From JBDKJS01 sp039806065 (lineage in GTDB: Bacteria > Bacteroidota > Bacteroidia > AKYH767-A > 2013-40CM-41-45), in contig JBDKJS010000072.1 of assembly GCA_039806065.1 (NCBI GenBank), positions 1 to 39,357 on the forward strand: DNA of 39,357 nt, read 5' to 3'. The notes below the pieces were generated by a model that was given only the letters and a program-made list of their open reading frames with translations, was not told the origin of the DNA and ran no database searches. The translations under genes were made by a program, and so were the position numbers. This document shows positions 17,623 through 27,146 of the stretch, in pieces (the first letter of the stretch is position 1; the number at the start of each line of letters is the position of its first letter).

Positions 17623-18711
17623 ATGTCTTTTTTTTCGGTCTACAATTTTTCTCATCAAAAGGAATGGAACTATTGGTTTGACCGATTACCAGAAAACTTC
17701 AAGGACATCCACTATAGCTATGATTATAACTATTTATATGAACTCAATGGCGATGGTGCCATGCAATTATTTGTATATGGCGAAGGCGAGCATTTCTACT
17801 TCTATCCGTTCGTATTAAAAGCAATCAAACAAAATGTATTCAATGAAAAATATTTCGACATTGAAACGGTATATGGATATACTGGCCCATTGAGTAACAG
17901 CATCAATCCTGATTTTCTAAAAAAATCAAGACAGGTATTCAATAATTGGGCTGAACACAAAAATGTGGTAAGTGAATTTATTAGATTCAATCCACTGTTA
18001 GACAACATCGTATTTTCAAGGCACGATGATAGTATCAGTATAGTACCACTCAGACACTATGTATATGTAGATTTAAGATTGAATGAAGATGAATTATGGA
18101 ATAAATCTTACTCAAGTGTAAACAGAAATAGAATCAGAAAAGCTAGAAAGGAAGGATTACAAATAATTTTTGATGCTGAATTGGAATATTTTGAAGATTT
18201 CAAGAAGATCTATATTGAAAATATGCGATCGCACAATGCAGTGAGCATGTACTTTTTTTCGCAACCATTTTTTGATCAATTGAAATTATTTTTAAGGCTC
18301 CATGGCATATTAATAGTAGTCTTAAAAGATGGCAAGCCTATAGCTGGTGCTACTTTCTTTAAAGGTACTGACCTTAGTCATTATTTTTTAAGTTCGGCAA
18401 ATGAGGAAGGTAAAAAATATCCTGCCACCAACTATATATTACATGAAGCCATTAATTGGAGTAAGGCTGCAGGAGCAAATAAATTTCACTTAGGTGGTGG
18501 AATGACCTCTGATGCAGATGATACCTTGCTACGATTCAAAAGAAGATTTTCCACTTTGAAGGAAGTATTCTACATTGGAAAAAAAATACACAACCAAAAA
18601 GCATATGATTTACTGGTAACAATGTGGAACAAACAATTTCCGCGTCAAGCTGAACAGTATAAAAACATACTTCAGCGCTACCACCTTAATGAAAAGGATT
18701 TTAGAAAATAA
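17623..18711 (+). CDS. FemAB/GNAT-like acyl- or aminoacyltransferase
   Basis: Soluble protein of 362 residues that looks like the FemAB-related, double-GNAT-fold group (Acetyltransf_6/BioF2-like). Features that point there are the N-terminal half with a YGYTGPLSN segment, the basic patch SSVNRNRIRKARKEGL, the FFKGTDLSHYFLSSANEEG block, and the C-terminal ATNYILHEAINWSKAAGANK followed by FHLGGGMTSDADDTLLRFKRRFS. Such proteins transfer amino acids or acyl groups onto cell-wall or surface glycan precursors; the substrate here is unknown. It is transcribed alone from its own promoter and ends 10 bases before the convergent GH20 gene. No operon partner helps to define the substrate. Confidence 0.75.
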   Translation: MSFFSVYNFSHQKEWNYWFDRLPENFKDIHYSYDYNYLYELNGDGAMQLFVYGEGEHFYFYPFVLKAIKQNVFNEKYFDIETVYGYTGPLSNSINPDFLKKSRQVFNNWAEHKNVVSEFIRFNPLLDNIVFSRHDDSISIVPLRHYVYVDLRLNEDELWNKSYSSVNRNRIRKARKEGLQIIFDAELEYFEDFKKIYIENMRSHNAVSMYFFSQPFFDQLKLFLRLHGILIVVLKDGKPIAGATFFKGTDLSHYFLSSANEEGKKYPATNYILHEAINWSKAAGANKFHLGGGMTSDADDTLLRFKRRFSTLKEVFYIGKKIHNQKAYDLLVTMWNKQFPRQAEQYKNILQRYHLNEKDFRK

Positions 18712-18721
18712 ATCATCTAAA

Positions 18722-21163
18722 TTATCTCTCAATCCAACTAGGCGTGTTGGTTGCAAAATTAGGGGCAGTAATTTTTAAGGTGTTTTTATTGGTAACTGCT
18801 TTTTGCCATTCATTCTTGCCTAGAGGTTTAGCTTCCCATTTTTCATCACTATAAAGTTCCACATCTCCACCACTGCATGCAACTACCCCTATGAAGTTAC
18901 ACCCAGCAGCTGGCTTCTTCTTAAAGCTTTCTGCAATAATTTCAATGGTATTCTCTCCCGAATTCAGCAAGGATGCTATATCCAACATTTTAACTCGATT
19001 GTATTCAGTAGTAAGACTTAAAGAAGCAGTAGTATATACTTGCGTTGCCAGCTTGCCATTAACGTAAAGTTTACAATAACTATCACCAATTATTTGAATT
19101 GGCGCCCTTGTTATATCTCCTTTTACACTAAAGTTTTTTCTAAAAGTTACCACTCTTGCAAATGAAGTATCTGAATCTTTGGCATAAATAAATTTACTTT
19201 CGATTAATGGAGGCTTGAACGATTCACGCCTAACTTGTTCCTTTATCTGTTTTACATTTGACAACATTCTGTCAAACTTATCTTCGATCAGATTTAAATT
19301 TTCAGGTCTATTGGTTCGCAGCCAAAGTTTTCTATACTCACCTTTTAGCTGAGGGATAGCACTTATATTCGCATCAATTAAATCAGCTAGTTTATCCATT
19401 CTTACTGGCCGATCCTTCTGTGCATCCTGTAAATAACTTTGCATTTGTGTTTTATTGCTAAACCATTTATTTAATTGTACAATAAATATTAGGTAGTCCA
19501 AGTGAGCGGCATTTCGTTTAACTTTTGATTTTAAATCTTGCAACTGATCCACAATGCCTGGCAAGGTCCAATTTTGAAATGAAGTTCTTGCTGAAGGATT
19601 AAGACCGTAGGCCAACCATTTATTCTCCTTCAGTGGCAACATAGGATGCTGCCACACCTCATTCCAAATGAGGGTGCTGAATACACCACTAAAATATTGG
19701 TAGAGGCGCGGCAATTGGCTATCAGTGGTTCCAAAAAAATCGGCAAAATAATTTTTTGAAAAAGTATACAGATCATTTTTCTCGTAAGACCAGCTACACT
19801 GTGCACTCCATGCATACCCAAATAGATTGAGCTCTCTGAAGGTTTCTGCTCCATAATCGCCCCATTGAGAAGTGATGCTTCCAAGACTGCCTTGCTCAAT
19901 TCCCGATTTAGTTAGATACTGGATATTAGGAAGGGCAATGGTATAAGCAGGAAAAGAAGTAGTAAAATTCCAAACTGCAGGGGAAACAAGTGTATTAAAT
20001 CCAGCATCCTTTAATTTTTTGGTAGATGGATAGGCATATTGATCATCATATTGCCAGTTCATGATGGTCACATCCTTTGAAAGCATGGTGAGTATTTCAG
20101 GATGGTCAAGAATAATATCACCATACATCATGGGCTTCTTTTTATACTTCCTACAAAGCTGTAGCACTTTATCATAATGAGCAGCGTGTGCAGCAGCAAT
20201 ACCTACTTTATCTACATAGGCCTTGCTTTTACCTAAGCCAACGTCCCAGCTTTCATCTGCACCAATATGGAGTACATCACTTGAAAACATGGAAGAAACT
20301 TCAGCCAGCACTTTATCTAAGAATAGGTACACACTGTCACAAGTAATGCAAAGCGAAGCAGCTCCTGGGTATTCAGCTAGATGGAGGAATTCAGGTTGGT
20401 TGAGAATGTTTTCATAATGACCTAAGGTTTGAAAAATCGGAATTAAATCTACATAGTATGATTTTGCGTATTTATCTAATTCTATAATATCCTTTTTGCT
20501 GAGCGCTCCCCTACCCTTTCCAATACTTGGATAGCTTTCCAATTGCACCATATCTTCTAGATAAAGAAAATAGCTATTCATTTTATAGCGAGCCATAAAT
20601 TTTATGATTCGCTTAAAATTATCGAGCGTGCTCACCTGTCCTCTACTGATGTCGTCACTGATCCCTCGCATTTGCATAACAGGAAAATCTGCTATGGCTC
20701 CCATTTGCACTTTAGAATCGCTGGCCTTATCAAACAGTTGTACCAAGCTCATGGTGCCATAAAATAAACCCTTGGCTGATGGCGCCTCTACCACTATTCC
20801 GCTTTCATTAATGTTTAAGAAGTAACCCTCGCCAACATTATTTCCAATAAGAGCTAGGGAATCAGCAGTCATTCGAGTATTAATATAAAAAACAAGATGA
20901 GCAGCTTCCTTACTTGCAGCATCTAACACCACTGGCTCTACTCCAAAATTCTCTTTCCAACACTCAGCTAATTGAAATGCTGCTAACCTAATTTGATCAC
21001 GGTCATTGCCCTTCAATCGAATTTTAATTTGTGAGGGTAGTGTATAATAACCCTCAGAAATATTAACCTGACGCGGAACCGGAACAATATTGTTAAGCAA
21101 TCCTGCAGCATTGCTGGAGGCGCACAATATTATGCAAAAGAAAAAAAATAATATTTGCCTCAT
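18722..21163 (-). CDS. Glycoside hydrolase family 20 (beta-N-acetylhexosaminidase-like)
   Basis: Secreted enzyme of 813 residues. Signal peptide (residues 1-19, ending SNA); N-terminal zincin-like GH20b domain (about 25-165); GH20 TIM barrel starting at MRGISDDISRGQVSTLDNF; catalytic pair Asp303-Glu304 in HIGADESW. The usual form is HxGGDE, so the residue before Asp is Ala instead of Gly. A C-terminal beta-sandwich-like part (about 660-813) may bind carbohydrate. The family removes terminal N-acetylhexosamine from glycans, chitin or peptidoglycan fragments. It lies alone between convergent and divergent neighbours, about 4.3 kb from the SusC/D pair, and a link to that pair is speculative. Confidence 0.85.
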   Translation of the reverse strand: MRQILFFFFCIILCASSNAAGLLNNIVPVPRQVNISEGYYTLPSQIKIRLKGNDRDQIRLAAFQLAECWKENFGVEPVVLDAASKEAAHLVFYINTRMTADSLALIGNNVGEGYFLNINESGIVVEAPSAKGLFYGTMSLVQLFDKASDSKVQMGAIADFPVMQMRGISDDISRGQVSTLDNFKRIIKFMARYKMNSYFLYLEDMVQLESYPSIGKGRGALSKKDIIELDKYAKSYYVDLIPIFQTLGHYENILNQPEFLHLAEYPGAASLCITCDSVYLFLDKVLAEVSSMFSSDVLHIGADESWDVGLGKSKAYVDKVGIAAAHAAHYDKVLQLCRKYKKKPMMYGDIILDHPEILTMLSKDVTIMNWQYDDQYAYPSTKKLKDAGFNTLVSPAVWNFTTSFPAYTIALPNIQYLTKSGIEQGSLGSITSQWGDYGAETFRELNLFGYAWSAQCSWSYEKNDLYTFSKNYFADFFGTTDSQLPRLYQYFSGVFSTLIWNEVWQHPMLPLKENKWLAYGLNPSARTSFQNWTLPGIVDQLQDLKSKVKRNAAHLDYLIFIVQLNKWFSNKTQMQSYLQDAQKDRPVRMDKLADLIDANISAIPQLKGEYRKLWLRTNRPENLNLIEDKFDRMLSNVKQIKEQVRRESFKPPLIESKFIYAKDSDTSFARVVTFRKNFSVKGDITRAPIQIIGDSYCKLYVNGKLATQVYTTASLSLTTEYNRVKMLDIASLLNSGENTIEIIAESFKKKPAAGCNFIGVVACSGGDVELYSDEKWEAKPLGKNEWQKAVTNKNTLKITAPNFATNTPSWIER

Positions 21164-21258
21164 GAAAATAGGTTTTTAGATTGTCCAACAAATGAATAAA
21201 AAACAAATAAAGTTTGAGTATGTTTACAAGTATATTACCAACAATAAATTAACAAAAT

Positions 21259-21711
21259 ATGAGCTATCCTTTCAACGTGAGGGTTTATGGAATCTATATT
21301 CAACACGGTAAGCTTTTGCTAACACAAGAAGTCATTCGAGGTAAAAAGTACATTAAATTCCCTGGTGGGGGTCTACAATTTGGAGAAGGAATAAAAGAAT
21401 GTTTGGCAAGGGAAATGATGGAAGAAAGTGGAGAAAATTTTCATATTCATAGCCATTATTATACCACTGAGAAATTTATCCCATCGGCCTTTGCAAGCAA
21501 TGAACAAATAATTAGTATTTATTTCTTAATGGAAGCTAAAAATAGCTCTGCCTTTGAGCAATTACCACACACAATTAACGAGCTAACTGAAGAGTCATTT
21601 CAGTTCTTTTGGATACCCATCAATACACTTAACCCGCAAATTTTAACTTTGCCAATTGATCGAACAGTGGCTGAAAATTTACTTCGCACCAATGCTATTG
21701 TTACTAGTTGA
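21259..21711 (+). CDS. Nudix hydrolase
   Basis: Small enzyme of 150 residues with the Nudix box GGLQFGEGIKECLAREMMEE (Gly37, Glu43, Arg51-Glu52, Glu55-Glu56) that binds the metal and cleaves nucleoside-diphosphate-linked compounds. The box ends in SGE rather than a hydrophobic residue. The preceding segment GKLLLTQEVIRGKKYIKFPG is the standard strand and turn. Substrate unknown. Divergent from GH20, and convergent with the TauE/SafE gene 70 bases away. Confidence 0.88.
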   Translation: MSYPFNVRVYGIYIQHGKLLLTQEVIRGKKYIKFPGGGLQFGEGIKECLAREMMEESGENFHIHSHYYTTEKFIPSAFASNEQIISIYFLMEAKNSSAFEQLPHTINELTEESFQFFWIPINTLNPQILTLPIDRTVAENLLRTNAIVTS

Positions 21712-21781
21712 GTTTGCGAATGTTTAATTAAAAACAGTTGGAATAAAAAAACAAACACTAGGTTCATAGCTTTGAATGAGC

Positions 21782-22564
21782 TTACTTAAATACATCACAA
21801 GTGTATTTTATTATCATCAACAAAACCATTATCATGAAAACACTTCTAACAAATCCATTCCCTTTAGCCATAGTAACCTTACTACCAATATAATTCCCAA
21901 GCATATTAAAAAATGCCATGATAAAAGCTATGAAAAACACATAAGAACCTTTGCTAACAAAAACAAAAAGAGTTGCCATATTGGTAATGCAATTAATAAC
22001 TTTAGCATAGGCCGATGCTACTAAAAATTCGAAACCGAGCAACAATACAAAACCAAAAACGAGGAAAGTACCTGTGCCTGGTCCCAAGAATCCATCATAA
22101 AAGCCGATGCATATACCCAACACTATTCCCCAAAGAATTCGAGCACTCCTACTGGGAGTATTGATGGTTACAGTGCCTAAATCTTTTTTAAAAAATGTGA
22201 ATAGTGAAATTAAAATTAGCAATATCAATACCAGTGGTTTTAATTTTTCAGGCGCAATGGTACTTACCATTGAAGCACCAACATAAGCCGCTATGGCTGC
22301 AACAATTATTACAACCACAAGTAGCATAAAATCGAATTTCACACTTTTGGAATATTGGTAAGCTGAAACCAAAGTACCAGAAAAGCCTGCGATTTTATTT
22401 GTGCCTAAAATAGTAGTAAAGGGCAAATTAGGTAATTGTATGAGCAAAGCCGGCAATTGTATGATACCGCCACCCCCTGCTGCCGATTCAACAAATCCAG
22501 CGATAAAAGCTATGAGGGAAAGAAACGCTATAGCTAATGGTGAAAGCTCATTGAACACAGCCAT
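21782..22564 (-). CDS. TauE/SafE family membrane protein, second copy
   Basis: Polytopic membrane protein of 260 residues with the family's glycine-rich signatures ESAAGGGGIIQLPALL and FYDGFLGPGTGTFLVFGF and the TNKIAG motif. It differs clearly from the copy at 7475-8248 and belongs to the more classical branch (YfcA-like). It is the last gene of a minus-strand set, 20 bases after the DUF5686 gene, so transport linked to envelope function is possible but not shown. Exact substrate unknown (sulfite, sulfonate, organic anion). Confidence 0.87.
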   Translation of the reverse strand: MAVFNELSPLAIAFLSLIAFIAGFVESAAGGGGIIQLPALLIQLPNLPFTTILGTNKIAGFSGTLVSAYQYSKSVKFDFMLLVVVIIVAAIAAYVGASMVSTIAPEKLKPLVLILLILISLFTFFKKDLGTVTINTPSRSARILWGIVLGICIGFYDGFLGPGTGTFLVFGFVLLLGFEFLVASAYAKVINCITNMATLFVFVSKGSYVFFIAFIMAFFNMLGNYIGSKVTMAKGNGFVRSVFMIMVLLMIIKYTCDVFK

Positions 22565-22584
22565 CTAAATTTGGTTTAAAATAC

Positions 22585-25056
22585 TTATAAAACGATACTC
22601 TTCTTTAAGCCGATCATCCACCCCCATTTAATATTAGCATTTTGAACTGACATAACAGCATGCAGTTGTATAAACTGCAATCGTTCAACTCCAAAACTAA
22701 ACTCAGCATACATGTTATTGCTATCACTCTTTAAAAACCTTGCCCCAACTAGTTCGTTGAGTTTCAACTTACGAATGAATGGAATTTTATTGAATAAAAA
22801 ACCTCTAAAATCATGTTGAATATGGCCGTGTAAATACCGGTCAGAAGCGCTAAGCGTATAATAAGGCAATAACATAAATTCATTAGACAATCCATTTGAA
22901 ATAATAGTTTGATTGCCATTAAAATGTTTGTTTAATAAAAATGGTCCATCATTTCTACTAAAAAAACCAGCATTCAAATTAACAGCTGCAGCTCCTAGCA
23001 ATCTAAAATTAAACATTTGTTTTATATTAATATTCAATAATTGTAAGTTATTGGCATTGGAATTATTACTATAATAAAAAGTGTGCTCTAGGGTAAGGGT
23101 TGGGTATTTTGATTCAAATCTAATGATCTCATCTGGCCTTATCATAAAACGTTGTCCAAAGACATACTTAATCTTATTATTGATTTGTAGAAAATTAAAC
23201 TTGTTGAAAGCCAAGGAGTCAATTGATGGGACTAGCGGATTGTTAGAGGTAAATTGCCTCGATGGACGATCAAACCATTTTTGATCTGTAGTATTCACCA
23301 TAGGACTACTCTTTACAGTCATAACTTCCAAAGTGTGAATACATCCCCTGAATAAACCAATTTGATTGGCGGCACCTATAAAATCTTTATGATAAAGTTT
23401 CATAAAATTTCGTTCATCAAATAGCGTATAGATAGTATTGACCGTATTATTGATTGGCCCTCTTTCGTTAATCTGCAATGGGCGTGCACCAAGGTAAACT
23501 TTGAAATAGTTACTTTTATCTCTATGGTAATTTCGAGTGAAGTCGGTATTGAAAAACAATTTTTTATTCCCTAGGCCATAGCCTATTTGTGCATGCCATT
23601 GATTTGAAGAAAAGTGATCACCAATGCTTCGTTTAAGTAAATTAAAATCGACATCAGCATTCCAACCTTGAACTGTATTATATGCAATACGATTTATAGG
23701 CGACTTAATGGTAAAATAAGACCCTATTCCATTTGCATCAGCATTAGTATAAGTATAAGAATTTAAGAAGCTAATGAGTGAAACGCGATTATTGCGCTGG
23801 TTAACACTATCGACATAGGCTTTTGAAGTGGTAACAATTCTAATACTGTCCTTTACTGAATAATCTTTAACTTCATCAGGCACTAAAGGGATTGGACGCT
23901 GTTGTTGCCAATACAAACTATCTTTTTCATTACTGGATTTGGTAACCTCTAAAACAGGGCCTTTAAAAAAATCGCTAGTATAATTTTGATTCATCTCATA
24001 ATTACTCATCATACCTAAAACAGTGCCCCTACCTTTAAAACCTAAAAAAGAAAATTTATAATCAAGTGTAGTGCTAAATGGCATCAATAAAGCTTCTGTA
24101 ACGGGAACCATTATTTGTTTAATAATAAAAGTATCTATTAAAGCGGTAACTTGAGGTTTTGAAAAACTAAGATTGATTGCATAAATACTATAATTATCAT
24201 CACGAATTTCAATTACGCCAGCAAATACAGGATCAGTGATGCGTTTAGGTACAACACTTATGGTATTTATAGCCAGCCCATTTTCATAATGCACACCAAG
24301 CAATTTATATTGATAATATAGGAGGGCATTGGGTGCTATAGGGCTTACCAAACCTCTAGGGGTTAAATTTCCTAACTGCACATTAGGTTCATAAAAATTA
24401 AAACGAGTTGAAGCAGCATTATTAAATGTATAACCTTTGGGGCTTCCACTTAAAACACTTGATACTACCCTTTCTTTATAAGCATCATTTTCTCCAACAT
24501 AGAGAACTGAAACACTTTCACTCAAATAGATAATACCAGTAGTGGTATCCAGCATTGTAGAGAGATCCACTTTCTCGCCCATAATTTTTTTTGGATAATC
24601 GGTGATCCGCTGGGTTGACTTTACATAGGCGCTGCAGGTATAGTTTTCATAAAAAGCCAAATGTGCAGCTCTAGCTTGCTGGGCTTTTCTTATAATAGCA
24701 TATGCAGGATCCTCTGCATTTACATTAATATTCAGCGGGTTTAATTGCAATGCTTCGTTTTGCAAAACAACATCCAAACTCACATCATTTTGACCAACAC
24801 TTATCAGCGTATCCAATATCTCAAATCCCATCATTCGGTAGGCTACACGATAAGTCCCTGGCGCTAAGGTCAATTTATAAATTCCATCTGCATTGGCACT
24901 TGTACCTATGGTGGTACCCACTACATATACACTTGCAAAAGAGATTGGTTTATTTCCCGAATCAAGTACAATTCCTGACAACCATCCAGCTAAAGTCAAT
25001 TTAGGAATTAAAATAAAATAGAAAATAGCCAAAGTTATGCTAATGTATTTTTTCAT
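22585..25056 (-). CDS. DUF5686 family outer-membrane protein with carboxypeptidase-regulatory-like domain
   Basis: Protein of 823 residues: signal peptide (MKKYISITLAIFYFILIPK), an N-terminal carboxypeptidase-regulatory-like domain (about 24-105; GIVLDSGNKPISFASVYVVG), then the DUF5686 region opening with DPAYAIIRKAQQARAAH and ENYTCSAYVK, and a long beta-rich part probably forming an outer-membrane barrel. Function unknown; common in Bacteroidota. The ATG at 25056 is preferred to an upstream TTG. Its start overlaps the end of the glycosyltransferase gene by 17 bases, suggesting coupling. Placement after two glycosyltransferases hints at a cell-surface role. Confidence 0.85.
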   Translation of the reverse strand: MKKYISITLAIFYFILIPKLTLAGWLSGIVLDSGNKPISFASVYVVGTTIGTSANADGIYKLTLAPGTYRVAYRMMGFEILDTLISVGQNDVSLDVVLQNEALQLNPLNINVNAEDPAYAIIRKAQQARAAHLAFYENYTCSAYVKSTQRITDYPKKIMGEKVDLSTMLDTTTGIIYLSESVSVLYVGENDAYKERVVSSVLSGSPKGYTFNNAASTRFNFYEPNVQLGNLTPRGLVSPIAPNALLYYQYKLLGVHYENGLAINTISVVPKRITDPVFAGVIEIRDDNYSIYAINLSFSKPQVTALIDTFIIKQIMVPVTEALLMPFSTTLDYKFSFLGFKGRGTVLGMMSNYEMNQNYTSDFFKGPVLEVTKSSNEKDSLYWQQQRPIPLVPDEVKDYSVKDSIRIVTTSKAYVDSVNQRNNRVSLISFLNSYTYTNADANGIGSYFTIKSPINRIAYNTVQGWNADVDFNLLKRSIGDHFSSNQWHAQIGYGLGNKKLFFNTDFTRNYHRDKSNYFKVYLGARPLQINERGPINNTVNTIYTLFDERNFMKLYHKDFIGAANQIGLFRGCIHTLEVMTVKSSPMVNTTDQKWFDRPSRQFTSNNPLVPSIDSLAFNKFNFLQINNKIKYVFGQRFMIRPDEIIRFESKYPTLTLEHTFYYSNNSNANNLQLLNINIKQMFNFRLLGAAAVNLNAGFFSRNDGPFLLNKHFNGNQTIISNGLSNEFMLLPYYTLSASDRYLHGHIQHDFRGFLFNKIPFIRKLKLNELVGARFLKSDSNNMYAEFSFGVERLQFIQLHAVMSVQNANIKWGWMIGLKKSIVL

Positions 25057-26170
25057 AGAGGGCAATTAAATTTTGAACAAAATAATTCCATGAAAATTTT
25101 TCTTTATGAATTTGTACAGCTGCACTCATTGTCTCATACTTATTGCCTTTGTAAAAATCAGAAATTGCATCAGCTATACTTGCAGCAAAGGTTGGAACTA
25201 CATAACCATTAGTCTGATGATTTACTATTTCTGCTAATCCACCAACATTTGTTACCAGCATAGGCACATCAAAATGATAGGCTATTTGGGTTATGCCACT
25301 TTGCGTAGCGGAAAGATATGGTTGAACAACAAGATCGGCAGCGGAAAAATATTTATTTACTGATTCTTTAGGTATAAAATAATCATGAAGCAATACATTT
25401 TCTTGAAGGCTATGTGTTTCAATAAAATCAATGTAGGAAGCTTTATCTTCATAGAATTCACCAGCTACAATACATTTAATGTTTAATGCTTTTATTTGAG
25501 GCATGGCTAGGGCTTGTAGTAGTAATTCAAGTCCTTTATACTTTCTAATAAATCCAAAAAACAGGATTACCTTATCTGATCTATCAAGTGCCAACTTTTC
25601 TTTGGCCTGCTCTCTATCAATTTTACTTCCGAAAATATTATAAATTGGATGTGGTGAAACAGCTTTTAAAGGTGCTTTGATAAACTGATCTATTTGCATG
25701 GCTACATCATTACTCATAGCCATGAAAGCATCACACTTACTCAAAAAATATTTTATAAAAACTCGATCACCGAATCGTTTTTCATGTGGGATTACATTAT
25801 CAGTTATGGCAATTACAGGTATTTTTAATTTACGTTTTATTAAATGCGCAATACTACCTAGGCAAGGTGCCATAAAAGGGAGCCAAAAGCGAATGATAAC
25901 CATATCTGGTTTATAGGCCACAATAGAATTGGCACTTTTGATCCAGTTAAATGGGTTGATACTATTGATGATCGTATGAATGCTAATTGTTGGTGGTGGT
26001 GCATCGGTAAATTGCGATTTACCGGGGAATAAAAAATTAGGATACTGAAGACTAAAAGAAAAAATAGCAGTTTGGTGATTGGCTAATTCAAGAGCTGCAG
26101 CCAGCGCTTCATTGAAATCTGCAATGCCTCCCCTTAAAGGGTGTGCAGGACCTATGATAGCAATTTTCAA
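25040..26170 (-). CDS. Glycosyltransferase family 4 (GT-B), TTG start
   Basis: Cytoplasmic or membrane-associated glycosyltransferase of 376 residues with a GT-B fold. N-terminal Rossmann strand MKIAIIGPAHPLRGGIADFN, C-terminal domain with VILFFGFIRKYKGLELLLQA and the donor-binding region ADLVVQPYLSATQSGITQIA followed by VPMLVTNVGGLAEIV. The start codon is TTG at 26170: the frame has no nearby upstream ATG, and moving inside would cut the first Rossmann strand. It begins 10 bases after the GT2 gene stop and ends overlapping DUF5686. Substrates are unknown. Confidence 0.85.
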   Translation of the reverse strand: MKIAIIGPAHPLRGGIADFNEALAAALELANHQTAIFSFSLQYPNFLFPGKSQFTDAPPPTISIHTIINSINPFNWIKSANSIVAYKPDMVIIRFWLPFMAPCLGSIAHLIKRKLKIPVIAITDNVIPHEKRFGDRVFIKYFLSKCDAFMAMSNDVAMQIDQFIKAPLKAVSPHPIYNIFGSKIDREQAKEKLALDRSDKVILFFGFIRKYKGLELLLQALAMPQIKALNIKCIVAGEFYEDKASYIDFIETHSLQENVLLHDYFIPKESVNKYFSAADLVVQPYLSATQSGITQIAYHFDVPMLVTNVGGLAEIVNHQTNGYVVPTFAASIADAISDFYKGNKYETMSAAVQIHKEKFSWNYFVQNLIALYEKIH

Positions 26171-26180
26171 AATTGATGGA

Positions 26181-27140
26181 TTAAATTTTTATTTTCCTTT
26201 CAATAAGATAATGATCTCTGTCAGGAGCAGATCTACTTATGAGTTCGCCAAGGAAACCTGCCAGGAAAAGTAAAGTTCCTAGAATCATGCAAGTAAGGGC
26301 GATGTAGAATGAAGGTCTATCAGTGATAAGTCTAGCCGGAATATCCTTATACACAAGATAAATTTTACTAGCGCCTAAATAAGCTGCGCTAAAGAATCCT
26401 ATCAAAAATACCATTGTGCCTAGCAGTCCAAAAATGTGCATGGGTCTCTTTCCGAACCGAGCAATAAAAGTAATACTTAGGAGGTCAAGAAACCCATTAA
26501 TAAATCTTTCAAGTCCAAATTTAGTGGTCCCATACTTTCGAGCCCTATGTTCAACTGGTTTTTCTACTATCTTATTAAATCCTGCCCATTTAGCAATAAC
26601 TGGTATGTACCGATGCATTTCGCCATAGACCTCAATGGATTTGACTACTTCCTTACGATAAGCCTTCAAACCACAATTGAAATCATGAAGCGTGTGAATG
26701 CCTGACATGCGCCTGGTTATGTAATTAAAAAATTTACTAGGAAGCGTTTTAGAAATGGGGTCATACCTTTTCTTTTTCCAACCACTTACCAGATCATTTC
26801 CATCATGCATGATCATTTGATAAAGTGCATGAATTTCATCAGGGCTATCTTGCAGGTCGGCATCCATGGTAACCACCACTTGACCCATGGTAGCCTTGAA
26901 GCCTTCATTTAGTGCTGCTGATTTTCCGTAGTTACGCCTAAACTTAATGGCTTTGATGGCTGAATTGCCAGCAGCCAATTGTTCTATTACTTTCCAACTA
27001 TTGTCTTTGCTTCCATCATCCACCAATATAACTTCGTAGCTATGCTGATGAATCAACATTGCCTTATGGATCCACGCACAAAGCTCAGGAAGGGATTCCT
27101 CTTCATTGTACAATGGTATAACTACTGAAATGTCAATCAT
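26181..27140 (-). CDS. Glycosyltransferase family 2, polyprenyl-phosphate type
   Basis: GT-A enzyme of 319 residues like DPM1, ArnC or GtrB, which load a sugar onto undecaprenyl phosphate. N-terminal SVVIPLYNEEESLPEL, nucleotide-binding DDGSKDNSW, and DAD (Asp93, Asp95) in TMDADLQDSPDEI for metal/sugar-nucleotide. Two C-terminal membrane helices (about 230-255 and 275-300) anchor it. It is 6 bases after DUF4199 and 10 bases before the GT4 gene, in one transcript. The sugar is not known. Confidence 0.9.
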   Translation of the reverse strand: MIDISVVIPLYNEEESLPELCAWIHKAMLIHQHSYEVILVDDGSKDNSWKVIEQLAAGNSAIKAIKFRRNYGKSAALNEGFKATMGQVVVTMDADLQDSPDEIHALYQMIMHDGNDLVSGWKKKRYDPISKTLPSKFFNYITRRMSGIHTLHDFNCGLKAYRKEVVKSIEVYGEMHRYIPVIAKWAGFNKIVEKPVEHRARKYGTTKFGLERFINGFLDLLSITFIARFGKRPMHIFGLLGTMVFLIGFFSAAYLGASKIYLVYKDIPARLITDRPSFYIALTCMILGTLLFLAGFLGELISRSAPDRDHYLIERKIKI

Positions 27141-27146
27141 GAAAAA

